From NCBI GenBank assembly GCA_002723195.1, contig PBNR01000017.1, forward strand, positions 57,882 through 91,161: a stretch of 33,280 bases of DNA, read 5' to 3'. Origin of the DNA: Gammaproteobacteria bacterium (lineage in GTDB: Bacteria; Pseudomonadota; Gammaproteobacteria; Pseudomonadales; Pseudohongiellaceae). Under the pieces are notes generated by a model that ran no database searches, was not told the DNA's origin, and saw only the letters and a program-made list of their open reading frames with translations. Positions 16,820 to 24,294 of this stretch are shown piece by piece; the stretch's first letter is position 1, and every line of letters begins with the position of its first letter. The position numbers were made by a program, and so were the translations under genes.

Positions 16820-19072
16820 TTAATTTACAAGTTGATAAAGAAGATTAACCGGCGATGGACCAAAAGATCTCCAGGTCCCCTGATGATTCGCCGCGCTTAC
16901 ATCACCCTTTGACCAATCGCACACTCCTTCGGGAAATACCCTATCAAGTTCTGCATACTGAGCTTGGGTAAAACCAACCGCATAGTCCGCAGAATTTATT
17001 GGTCTTAATTGACAGCTCACAATGTTATTCGCCAAAGGGGCTCCTGCAACATGGCGCGGCGTTGGATATGCGGGGTAAAGCTCGTTACAGCGGCTACTTC
17101 CTCGGAAGGTTTGTTCTTCGTCTATCTTTATTCGTTCATCGCCTGTGTTGTCCCAGCATGCATCGTTCAGACTAGCAGGCTTATTAGCAACGACTTTTTC
17201 TGAGGGAGAGCTACCACTCCTATCGTCTTGAATTCCCGTTATCCAAAGGTCCATTTGACGGAACAGATCACCAAGATCTGGTGACTCTTCGTCAAAGCCC
17301 CATAACCCTCCTATTTGCATCACATGATTTGTCGCTTGACCATTTTGATTCAACAACCTTTGCCGAGTGGAGAATTGATGAACAAGCATGTGAATATTGC
17401 CATCCAAGGCGTCATCAAGATAAGAACGATAGTCAATGATAGGTATCTGAGAAAGGCCAGCACCACCATTCAGAATTCGGCCTGACTCCAATGCACGCTT
17501 TCTGGCCCCCGGATCTGCACGATGCCTTTCCGATACATGATTCATGTCATGATCAAACCCTCCGATGTCTCGATTAAGATTAATAAACTGCTGCGGGGTA
17601 ATCGCTAGCGTGTTTAAAGCCCTCAGTCCATATTGCACTCCAAAATTATCTAAAGGTCGCTGAGCAATATTGGTTCCTTCAACCAAGCCATAAACATTAG
17701 CGGTATGGTCATAGACTGTAGCACGAATACCTTGCGGTGATGTTGAGCCATAGAGCTGCAATCCCAGCGCAGATATGCTGACTTCTCCCCCCTGCTCCTC
17801 CAAAGAGGCATCGAATTGATAAAGTGGATCGAGCCTAGCTGCCCCTCTCGCAAGATTAGCTATCGAAGCCCAGGATCCAAACCCAGAGACAGCCCTTTGT
17901 TGCTCCAATGTAAACATCTCCGGAGCAACTTCTGTGAAGTAATAATTCAAAAGGCGCGAATCGCTGACTGTAAATATCGTTGCAGAAGTCACATCAGGGA
18001 AACTAGCTGCAACAATAATACCATCAAAAACCCCGGGGTAATTATCCGCGGTTTGGTGAGACTGATAGGACCCTCCTGACGATCCAGTTGCAATCGTATA
18101 TTCCGGTACACCGTAATTTTCAATAAAACGCTCTTTAACCATGATATGTGTTTCAGAGGCCAATAGGTCATTACAATTCTGACCAAAAACATTTAGTGTT
18201 GACGACACTACTGCGTAGCCTTGGGCGAAAAGACCTTCACGCATAACTCCACCAGTGCGATTTCCTTGCTGATACCAACCACTGCGACATCCTCCACCGT
18301 GGGTGTAAACTAATTTACCATTCCAGGACGAGCTCCTATTCCATGGATCAACTTGCTCTTGTGGCGATTGATGCAACATAGCAATCTCGTAAATAGCTCG
18401 ATTAACAGTCCCGGTCTCTACTCGCACTATATATGGCAAGACTTCACCGGTTGCTAAAGTAATAGTTCCGAGATCTTCTGGGTTCTCAGCATTCTGAAAA
18501 GCTTCGCTCATGAGAAAAGAGAACGGTTGAAAAGCTTCGTTTTCAACCGACCAATATACATAATCCACTCTAGTTGCAACCGAGCAGTTCGCGTCTGAAG
18601 GCACACCAAGCACTCCACCACTGATCAATAGAAATTCTTCACTCTGACAATAAAAAGGCTGCTGGTGAGGGCCGGAAATAATAGGGCCATTAATTGGAAA
18701 GTTGGTAATCCTTAAAGTTGTTAGGTCATTTCCACCCGACAGGCCCGCAGTTAACACGCTTTCTCCGTCAGGTAAATCCTTTAATAAAGCTTGTTTACTC
18801 TTTGACGAAACATTAATGAAATGGTGGGTCACATCCATACCGTTTAACTCTATTTCTAATAAATCCACGGAGCTTCCATCCGCTATCGTTACTTCAACTA
18901 ATACGTCACCACCTGTAACTAACCAAGGTTTTGTCGAAAGCGTTTCTATAAAAATCGCCGATCGAGCCACCTCTATTTCTGTTGAGCCAGCAGTTTCCAT
19001 TGGCTCTTCAGTTGAGCAAGCAGAAATAATTGCTGTAGTTAGAAGGGTGTAGAGTAGAATTGTTTTACGCAT
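16820..19072 (-). CDS. DUF6351-family lipoprotein hydrolase
   Basis: A 750-residue lipoprotein with a very large alpha/beta-hydrolase-like body, matching the DUF6351 family. The frame runs to 19102, but the ATG at 19072 precedes the signal (MRKTILLYTLL...IISACS) with lipidated Cys19 and is chosen. An Ig-like N-terminal part (about 30-120) leads into NFPINGPIISGPHQQPFYC, the family hallmark. A tyrosine- and glycine-rich segment THGGGCRSGWYQQ precedes the nucleophile motif ATGSSGGSYQSH, where Ser332 is the likely nucleophile. Family members are little studied; an esterase-like role on a bulky substrate is inferred from the fold. It is transcribed divergently from the YkgJ gene, with two dyads in the shared gap. 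Confidence 0.85.
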   Translation of the reverse strand: MRKTILLYTLLTTAIISACSTEEPMETAGSTEIEVARSAIFIETLSTKPWLVTGGDVLVEVTIADGSSVDLLEIELNGMDVTHHFINVSSKSKQALLKDLPDGESVLTAGLSGGNDLTTLRITNFPINGPIISGPHQQPFYCQSEEFLLISGGVLGVPSDANCSVATRVDYVYWSVENEAFQPFSFLMSEAFQNAENPEDLGTITLATGEVLPYIVRVETGTVNRAIYEIAMLHQSPQEQVDPWNRSSSWNGKLVYTHGGGCRSGWYQQGNRTGGVMREGLFAQGYAVVSSTLNVFGQNCNDLLASETHIMVKERFIENYGVPEYTIATGSSGGSYQSHQTADNYPGVFDGIIVAASFPDVTSATIFTVSDSRLLNYYFTEVAPEMFTLEQQRAVSGFGSWASIANLARGAARLDPLYQFDASLEEQGGEVSISALGLQLYGSTSPQGIRATVYDHTANVYGLVEGTNIAQRPLDNFGVQYGLRALNTLAITPQQFINLNRDIGGFDHDMNHVSERHRADPGARKRALESGRILNGGAGLSQIPIIDYRSYLDDALDGNIHMLVHQFSTRQRLLNQNGQATNHVMQIGGLWGFDEESPDLGDLFRQMDLWITGIQDDRSGSSPSEKVVANKPASLNDACWDNTGDERIKIDEEQTFRGSSRCNELYPAYPTPRHVAGAPLANNIVSCQLRPINSADYAVGFTQAQYAELDRVFPEGVCDWSKGDVSAANHQGTWRSFGPSPVNLLYQLVN

Positions 19073-19081
19073 GGTATGTAT

Positions 19082-19092
19082 ACCCGGCGGGT
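19082..19092. promoter_or_regulatory. Small GC-rich dyad just upstream of the DUF6351 gene
   Basis: ACCCG and CGGGT flank a single central base, a perfect 11-bp dyad ending ten bases upstream of the DUF6351 start codon. The one-base centre rules out a hairpin, so a protein-binding site is the more likely reading. It stands out in AT-rich surroundings but is short. Confidence 0.22.
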
Positions 19093-19123
19093 CAATTAGC
19101 AACAGAGCTTTATCTTCGAAAAT

Positions 19124-19140
19124 CTTAGTGAATTACTAAG
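19124..19140. promoter_or_regulatory. Near-perfect 17-bp dyad in the divergent DUF6351/ykgJ gap
   Basis: CTTAGTGAATTACTAAG is symmetric at seven of eight base pairs around a central A. It lies 52 bases upstream of the DUF6351 start and 92 bases upstream of the YkgJ gene start, the right place for an operator controlling one or both. No regulator gene is adjacent. Confidence 0.32.
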
Positions 19141-19231
19141 TCACCATTGTAATACGAGTAATGTTAGAATACCCGTTTTATGAATCTTGCGTCGATAATA
19201 ATCGAATTTCTTTAATTGAGCGAATCACTAA

Positions 19232-19666
19232 GTGGATATTAAGAATAAAATAAAAATGGTTGACGCCATAGAGATCGGCGAAGCAAAAATAGACAAAAAA
19301 TGTAGCAAATGTACTCAGTCGATTTGTTGTAATTCCATTAATCAAAAGATTCCAGCACCGAAATCTAAAGAAGACTTCGACCATCTGCTATGGCAAGTTT
19401 CTCACGAGAATGTAAATATTTTCAAAGATGTTGATGGCTGGTTCATACATATACATACTAACTGCAACCATTTGCTACCTGGGGGGGTTTGTAGTATTTA
19501 TGACACTCGTCCTTGGGTCTGCCGGGAATATACTAATGACTATTGCGAATATGATATTAGGATTAAAGAAGCCGTTGAACTCTGGTTTTCCTCTCACAAG
19601 GAACTGGAGAAATACTGCCGCAAGCGTTTCAAGACGTGGGAACGTCGCTTCGAAATCTACGAATAA
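19232..19666 (+). CDS. YkgJ-type cysteine-cluster protein
   Basis: A 144-residue cytosolic protein of the YkgJ (CxxCxxxCC) family, whose cysteines are thought to hold a metal, usually zinc or an iron-sulfur cluster. The first cluster is CSKCTQSICC (Cys24, 27, 32, 33); the second group lies downstream in NCNHLLPGGVCSIYDTRPWVC and DYC, the order typical of the family. There is no signal peptide. The outer start is a GTG at 19232; an ATG at 19256 would drop eight residues without touching the domain, and neither has a good ribosome binding site. Biochemical function is unknown. It is followed after 16 bases by a secreted protein gene on the same strand, so the two may be co-transcribed. Confidence 0.88.
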   Translation: MDIKNKIKMVDAIEIGEAKIDKKCSKCTQSICCNSINQKIPAPKSKEDFDHLLWQVSHENVNIFKDVDGWFIHIHTNCNHLLPGGVCSIYDTRPWVCREYTNDYCEYDIRIKEAVELWFSSHKELEKYCRKRFKTWERRFEIYE

Positions 19667-19682
19667 TCAAGAGTCTATTAAG

Positions 19683-20303
19683 TTGGTTTCGCTCAGTTAT
19701 ATGCTTGCCATGATTTTGTTTTCCACGAGTAATTATGCACAGGAAACCTCTCTCAGTTCTCGAATTGAATCTGCCACTAAATCACTGCAAACCTTGGATG
19801 AACAAGCAAAGTCTTGCCTGGATAAGCTAGAGCAACCAGCCTCAAATCAAACCATAACGAGTTGCAATTTATTCCTCCAGTCAATCGATGGAGCTCTGCT
19901 AGCTGATTATTTGAGTAACTGTGAATTACTTAAATCATGGCGAGATGAATATGTGTCGGGGGAATTTAACCCGCAAGAGAATTCTCAAGCCAATCTGGCG
20001 CTAATGCGGGGTATAGAATATGCCTGTGGGGAAGGAGCTCTGCAAAAAAGAACCGAATTCGTAGCTAGCACTTTCAATCTACTGCAAGGCACCCCTGCAA
20101 GAACGCAGATGACCAACACAACAACGAGGCGCATAGCAGAGCTTGAATTTGAAAAGGCCGCGAACAAAGAGCGTCGACTGATCCAAAATAGAATGCTGGA
20201 ACAACAGCAACGCACAAACCTGCAAATAGAAAGACAGTGGAATCGTCAGCAAAACGAATTAATTCGACAAGAAATTTATCGACCATCTTTACCAAGCAAC
20301 TAA
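19683..20303 (+). CDS. Secreted four-cysteine protein with a Gln-rich coiled-coil end
   Basis: A gene of about 206 codons for an exported protein I do not recognise. The frame is open far upstream, but that part lies inside the YkgJ gene. Realistic starts are a TTG at 19683, with AAGAG eight to nine bases upstream and a signal peptide ending SNYAQ, or an ATG at 19701 with a very short signal. The mature protein has four spaced cysteines (in AKSCLDK, ITSCNLF, SNCELLK, YACGEG), likely two disulfides, and ends in a long Gln/Arg/Glu-rich helix (LEFEKAANKERR, MLEQQQRTNLQIERQWNRQQ) likely to form a coiled coil. It ends two bases before the stop of the convergent propeller gene. Confidence 0.62.
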   Translation: MVSLSYMLAMILFSTSNYAQETSLSSRIESATKSLQTLDEQAKSCLDKLEQPASNQTITSCNLFLQSIDGALLADYLSNCELLKSWRDEYVSGEFNPQENSQANLALMRGIEYACGEGALQKRTEFVASTFNLLQGTPARTQMTNTTTRRIAELEFEKAANKERRLIQNRMLEQQQRTNLQIERQWNRQQNELIRQEIYRPSLPSN

Positions 20304-20305
20304 CT

Positions 20306-21457
20306 CTAATAAAGCACCAGAAAATTTCCGTTCGGCAAAGCTGCAGCAGCCGGGAAGCTATAATCAGTTATTTCGATTTCATTTTTTAATTCATAACCAG
20401 TATCTTCACCGTTGCCGTCAAATACCTTGATGTTTAAACGTCCTCCGCGCGCATGGCTAATACCCTCACCCCAAACAACTATTCGTGAGCCATCATGGCC
20501 AATTGCTATAGAGGGATTTTTTTGACGCGTCTCCACATAGGGTTCAGCCAACTTTGAGACATCGTCTTGATTATGTATATCCATTTGCACGATTCTGCCT
20601 TGCGTTTCAAAAACCAACCAGCGCCCAGCATCAGAATCTCGCGCAATATCATTAGTACTTAATGGGCAGAAGGAAGCTTCCCATCTTTGCAACTCGTGCA
20701 ATGCCCCATAAGAAGCATGTATTACCCTTTTATCAACTTCGCTAACAGTCAACAATTGCATATGCCTTCCAATACCATCGATAGCAGATCTATAAGCTAC
20801 CAACAGTTCGTTATCTTCAAGGTAGTCTGCTGCCATAGAACAGCAAGCACAGGCCCCAAGGTCGGCATTACTGATCATAAATTCTTGACCAAAACTTGCC
20901 CCAGCATCATGAGAAAAGCGAGCAAACATCGTCCGCTCCTGCTCTGCCCGAAGATCACCCGCTCCCCAAATTATAGCCACTTGTGATCCCAGTGCCGCTA
21001 TATCACCGCCAGCATCAATACCCTCGCGATAGTTCTCTACAATCGACCGCTGTTTCTCAAAAGCAGTGCGTTCAGGATTACTCCGACTATAAATAAATTC
21101 TGCAGACCGCGGGTAATACCACATCACGTGAATTCGCCCATCATCAGAGATTGCCATTGAAGCGCGGGCGATAGAAAATGTTTGCATCGCGAAAGCAGAA
21201 CTCGAAACTCTGACTGGGAGGCCGAATCGGCCTGTTTCCTTGTCTAATGGACGGTAATAAAGATTGCCCTCTCTTGCAGCCGGAGTGTTTAAACGCTTTT
21301 TAAAATAGAGCAAGTGGGTATCGCCGTGTCTGTCCACGGTGATACGAGGCTGAATACCGCCATCAGGAGTGGCCTGAACAACCACATCAGCCTGGCTGAT
21401 AACACTCCAACACGTCAAGGAAATTAGCAATGAAAAATATTGAATTTTTAGTGGCAT
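20306..21457 (-). CDS. Secreted sialidase-like beta-propeller with CACC motif
   Basis: A 383-residue exported protein with a signal peptide ending SQAD (about residue 23) and a BNR/sialidase-type propeller fold, shown by repeated strands with Asp-box-like turns (ISDDGRIHVMWY, FSHDAGASFG, IGHDGSRIVVWG). No sialidase Arg triad is evident, so it is probably not a glycosidase. The striking feature is GACACCSMAA with Cys203, Cys205 and Cys206, and a fourth cysteine in SFCPLSTND (Cys264). A C-x-C-C plus later C-P pair is known in sialidase-like exported proteins without assigned function and looks like a metal site. The start codon follows a GGAA that can pair into a hairpin. It is divergent from the haem-lipoprotein operon. 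Confidence 0.78.
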   Translation of the reverse strand: MPLKIQYFSLLISLTCWSVISQADVVVQATPDGGIQPRITVDRHGDTHLLYFKKRLNTPAAREGNLYYRPLDKETGRFGLPVRVSSSAFAMQTFSIARASMAISDDGRIHVMWYYPRSAEFIYSRSNPERTAFEKQRSIVENYREGIDAGGDIAALGSQVAIIWGAGDLRAEQERTMFARFSHDAGASFGQEFMISNADLGACACCSMAADYLEDNELLVAYRSAIDGIGRHMQLLTVSEVDKRVIHASYGALHELQRWEASFCPLSTNDIARDSDAGRWLVFETQGRIVQMDIHNQDDVSKLAEPYVETRQKNPSIAIGHDGSRIVVWGEGISHARGGRLNIKVFDGNGEDTGYELKNEIEITDYSFPAAAALPNGNFLVLY

Positions 21458-21464
21458 AAATCAG

Positions 21465-21499
21465 ATTCCACGCTTTTCTGAATGTTTAAGAAGTGGAAT
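21465..21499 (-). promoter_or_regulatory. Hairpin that would hide the propeller gene's ribosome binding site
   Basis: On the minus strand the leader holds ATTCCAC, a 21-base loop and GTGGAAT, a perfect 7-bp stem ending seven bases before the ATG at 21457. The GGAA inside the second arm sits at normal Shine-Dalgarno distance, so folding would cover it. As DNA, the same arms could be a regulator site in the 133-bp gap shared with the divergent haem-lipoprotein operon. Confidence 0.3.
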
Positions 21500-21590
21500 A
21501 AACCTGCATTTTCAGGCAGACTTTATCGCCTTTGATGGCCATTTTCAGCACATGATAGCAGTTGCAAGGCTGAGAATTAAGGCCCTCTAA

Positions 21591-22148
21591 ATGGTTAATG
21601 ACCGTAAACTAACAAATTGTCAGGCAATCCTTATGATTAGGCAAAATTCAGTAAGCATGTGTAATTGGCTGTTGGCGCTTCTACTAACCAGTATTACTGC
21701 TTGTTCCTCGGAAGATACAACTGAAGAAGTAGTCACGGGAACGAGCTATAATACCGAGTTAGATGTCCAACAACTTATGGCTTTAGTACTTGAACCTGCA
21801 TCGGATATTCTGTGGGACTCTGGTGGATGGGTGGTCGATGCCTCCGGTTACGAAGAACTTTGGCCTACAACTGATGATGGTTGGGCCTACGTGAGAGCGC
21901 AGGCCGCGATTGTGGTGGAAACCGGAAACATGTTAGCGCTACCCGGACGAGCAGTAGATAACGACGCCTGGATGATCTATTCGGAAGGGCTAAGTACTGC
22001 AGGCTTACTAGCAATGGAAGCAGCCGCAGCACAAGACCAAGAAGGTTGGTTTGATGCGGGCGGGCAGCTCTATTCTGTGTGCACCGCCTGCCATCAAGCG
22101 TACAGCCCAGAAATAAACAATCGATTTATAGATGGATCAACTAACTAA
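21591..22148 (+). CDS. Class II-like monohaem cytochrome lipoprotein
   Basis: A 185-residue protein with a lipoprotein signal (LLTSITACSS, Cys38 counted from the first ATG) and a single haem-binding motif CTACH (Cys164, Cys167, His168) close to the C-terminus, the arrangement of cytochrome c'-type four-helix bundles. Between them are ASDILWDSGGWV, TTDDGWAYVRAQAA and FDAGGQLYSVC, a pattern I recall from small exported cytochromes in Proteobacteria. The ATG at 21591 has AAGG eight bases upstream; an ATG at 21633 gives a more normal signal length. It would be an outer-membrane or periplasmic electron carrier or haem sensor. Three bases separate it from the HupE-like gene, so the two are co-transcribed. 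Confidence 0.82.
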   Translation: MVNDRKLTNCQAILMIRQNSVSMCNWLLALLLTSITACSSEDTTEEVVTGTSYNTELDVQQLMALVLEPASDILWDSGGWVVDASGYEELWPTTDDGWAYVRAQAAIVVETGNMLALPGRAVDNDAWMIYSEGLSTAGLLAMEAAAAQDQEGWFDAGGQLYSVCTACHQAYSPEINNRFIDGSTN

Positions 22149-22151
22149 AAA

Positions 22152-22865
22152 ATGAATATTTTAAAGCAACGCCAACGTCTAGTGTTGGGCTTTTTAGCAA
22201 CTACATTTTTGATGTTGCTCACAGTGAGTGCTTTCGGACATACAATCGAAGGGTCTGATGCTAGCTTTGTTCAGGCAATTGACGGCCCTGCTGTTTTACC
22301 TTTCATTTACTTAGGCGCCAAACATATGGTTACAGGCTATGATCATTTGCTTTTTTTAGTAGGCGTCATCTTTTTTCTTTATAGGCCAAAACATGTCGTT
22401 CAGTACGTTACCCTGTTTGCGATCGGGCACAGCATCACCTTATTATTTGGTGTATTAGCAGACCTAAGAGTTAACGCCTACATCATCGATGCCATCATTG
22501 GCCTGTCTATAGTTTACAAAGCATTTGAAAATATCGATGGATTTAAGCTTGTGTTAGGGTTTGAACCAAACACAAAGATGGCCGTGTTTATTTTCGGTTT
22601 GTTCCATGGACTTGGATTAGCAACTAAACTGCAGGAATTCACAATCTCGAACAATGGTTTAGTAACAAACATCGTTAGTTTTAATCTCGGCGTTGAGATA
22701 GGCCAGATTCTAGCTCTTTCGACCGTGTTTATCTTATTGAGTATTTGGCGCACTAACGAAAGCTATTTACGCCACGCTTTCGCGACCAACACCGCATTGA
22801 TGACTGGTGGCTTTCTTTTAGCAGGTTACCAAATGAGTGCCTATATGATTTCGCCCCCTATTTAA
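22152..22865 (+). CDS. HupE/UreJ-2 family membrane protein
   Basis: A 237-residue membrane protein of the HupE/UreJ-2 family (PF13795), whose relatives are predicted nickel or cobalt permeases. A signal-like N-terminus ends near AFGH. The family motifs follow in order: AKHMVTGYDHLLFL (His58, Asp64, His65), FAIGHSITLLFG (His93), FIFGLFHGLGLA (His152) and FNLGVEIGQILAL (Glu182). Six to seven hydrophobic helices are visible. The conserved His/Asp positions fit metal binding within the membrane. It sits between the haem lipoprotein and a membrane-anchored protein, with gaps of 3 and 13 bases, so its job is probably tied to theirs. Substrate metal is unknown. Confidence 0.9.
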   Translation: MNILKQRQRLVLGFLATTFLMLLTVSAFGHTIEGSDASFVQAIDGPAVLPFIYLGAKHMVTGYDHLLFLVGVIFFLYRPKHVVQYVTLFAIGHSITLLFGVLADLRVNAYIIDAIIGLSIVYKAFENIDGFKLVLGFEPNTKMAVFIFGLFHGLGLATKLQEFTISNNGLVTNIVSFNLGVEIGQILALSTVFILLSIWRTNESYLRHAFATNTALMTGGFLLAGYQMSAYMISPPI

Positions 22866-22878
22866 TTTTGGAATAGTT

Positions 22879-23448
22879 ATGCCTGGCCCCGATTCAACAC
22901 AGACACCATCCAGCAGAAATATACTTATAGCAACCGGCGTCGCTTTCGTCGCAGGGGTAGCCGTTCTAGTTACCGCTATCTTACCGGCAGAATTTGGCAT
23001 CGATCCACTGGGGACAGGTGAACTTACCGGTATTAGCGCTCTATCTAGGGCGGAGAACCCATTCGAGGCCCAAGTTGAAATGCATCGCACTGACTATGTG
23101 GAGTTCGAATTAGGCCCATTTCAATCGGTAGAATATAAATACACAATGGACCTTGATGCGCCCATGGTTTTCACCTGGACCTCGGATGACGAGGTGTATT
23201 TCGACATGCATGCTGAACCAGCAGGACTTGGAGAAGAATATGCTGAAAGCTTTGAACAAGGAACTGATATAAGCCGAACTGGATCCTTCCATGCCCCATT
23301 TAACGGAATTCACGGTTGGTTCTGGGAAAATAGAGGCTTGAACACGGTGGTCGTTCGCCTTTATGCGTCGGGGTTCTTCCTAGATTCAACTGTTTTCAGA
23401 GATGGTGGCGACTACTCTCGTGTTATCGAACCCATAGCATCACAATAG
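22879..23448 (+). CDS. Membrane-anchored periplasmic protein next to HupE
   Basis: A 189-residue protein with a short cytosolic start, one transmembrane helix (about residues 14-36) and a periplasmic beta-rich domain containing VEFELGPFQSVEYKYTMDLD, VFTWTSDDEVYFDMHAEP and FNGIHGWFWENRG. Proteins like this are commonly labelled 'transmembrane anchor protein' and occur next to HupE-like genes; their function is not known. The aromatic, acidic and histidine content of the domain would suit metal or haem interaction, but that is inference. GGAA eight bases before the ATG supports the start. It is the last gene of the operon and is followed by a cluster of hairpins and a bidirectional terminator. 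Confidence 0.82.
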   Translation: MPGPDSTQTPSSRNILIATGVAFVAGVAVLVTAILPAEFGIDPLGTGELTGISALSRAENPFEAQVEMHRTDYVEFELGPFQSVEYKYTMDLDAPMVFTWTSDDEVYFDMHAEPAGLGEEYAESFEQGTDISRTGSFHAPFNGIHGWFWENRGLNTVVVRLYASGFFLDSTVFRDGGDYSRVIEPIASQ

Positions 23449-23492
23449 AAAAGATCTCTTCCCAAAATCGAACCGTCTTGCGAATGCGCTAG

Positions 23493-23575
23493 ACCCTCCT
23501 GCATTTGAGGGTATGTAATTTGATTTGCGATTGAAATAATCGCAGTTGCGAAGTAAGGAGGTTAAGATTGCTCCT
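23493..23575. other. Three successive hairpins downstream of the HupE operon
   Basis: Three stem-loops follow one another: ACCCTC/GAGGGT (23493-23512), TGCGATT/AATCGCA (23526-23544) and AGGAG/CTCCT (23556-23575). The first may act as a weak terminator, as a T-rich stretch follows. The rest of the gap from 23449 to 23656 holds the strong terminator and no gene I believe in. Confidence 0.4.
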
Positions 23576-23598
23576 AGGGCTCTTCCTATGCTCAACAC

Positions 23599-23632
23599 AA
23601 AAGAGCCCTGTGCTTGCGCACAGGGCTCTTTT
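23599..23632. terminator. Strong bidirectional rho-independent terminator
   Basis: A perfect 15-bp stem (AAAAGAGCCCTGTGC and its complement) with a TTGC loop, GC-rich in the middle, with A-run and T-run ends. It lies between the convergent HupE operon and the DUF6152 gene and can end transcription in both directions. A second copy of AGGGCTCTT at 23576-23584 can pair with the same left arm and would compete with the terminator. Confidence 0.93.
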
Positions 23633-23656
23633 CAAAAAACCTAAATTTACTTAAAC

Positions 23657-24115
23657 CTAATTTTGTGCTGGCTCTGAAGCATCTGAACCATCACGAGGCG
23701 CACCAGTGCCGGACGAACCCATGAACAACTTTCGTCCGTCTGGGAAAGTTATGTCACGGCCGTTAGCTCGACAAGTAGGCTCACAAAGTCGGTCTTTGCT
23801 CTGATAACCAGTTACTACGATATCTGTGCCCAGCACCAAAGAATTTCGGTTAATCCCTCTGCGCAGCAGTGTATTCGGAGTACCACCCTCGACCATCCAA
23901 GCACCAGGATCACGGGTTGACTCTGGGTCATTATTATCCAGGTGAATCCAAGTGTGCGGGTTTATCCACTCGACTCGGGTAATCGGGCCACCTAGACGAA
24001 CCGGAAGATTCGCATCAAATTCAGCAGAAAACGCGTGGTGCGCTGTTGCTGGAGGCTTAATCGCAACGATTCCCACTGCGGTTATAGCTGCTAAAGCCAA
24101 TAATTTCATTTTCAT
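23657..24115 (-). CDS. DUF6152 family exported protein
   Basis: A 152-residue protein with a signal peptide ending in ATAHHAF and the DUF6152 pattern: HHAFSAEFD at the mature N-terminus, then GGPITRVEWINPHTWIHLD, WMVEGGTPNTLLRRG and DIVVTGYQSKD, ending in NGRDITFPDGRKLFMGSSG. It is a small beta-barrel-like periplasmic protein of unknown function with a His pair at its N-terminus. A disordered acidic tail follows. In many Proteobacteria DUF6152 genes sit beside genes like family member C, as here, with 179 bases between and both on the same strand. Start at the ATG at 24115. Confidence 0.9.
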   Translation of the reverse strand: MKMKLLALAAITAVGIVAIKPPATAHHAFSAEFDANLPVRLGGPITRVEWINPHTWIHLDNNDPESTRDPGAWMVEGGTPNTLLRRGINRNSLVLGTDIVVTGYQSKDRLCEPTCRANGRDITFPDGRKLFMGSSGTGAPRDGSDASEPAQN

Positions 24116-24294
24116 AGTGTTTTCACCCCATTTTTAGCTCAATTCTATGTGTTCTGACACTGGTTTAATTACTTTCCCTTACCCAGAACACCTCTAAATT
24201 CAGTTAAGCGATCAATGCTCTATATTCTATACAAGGGACTGGCGTTTTTCCAAGCAGAAATATGTAAATTCAACCCCTTTTTACATCTTTTTAC

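Noticed and set aside
19428-19682. The upstream part of the open frame that ends at 20303.
   Set aside because: It overlaps the YkgJ gene in another frame. YkgJ has its full set of cysteines, so the upstream extension is a shadow.
23568-23654. A 28-codon frame from a TTG with a perfect AAGGAGG six bases upstream (leader-peptide-like).
   Set aside because: It reads straight through the strong terminator stem. The AAGGAGG is also one arm of a small hairpin, so the match is probably chance or structural.
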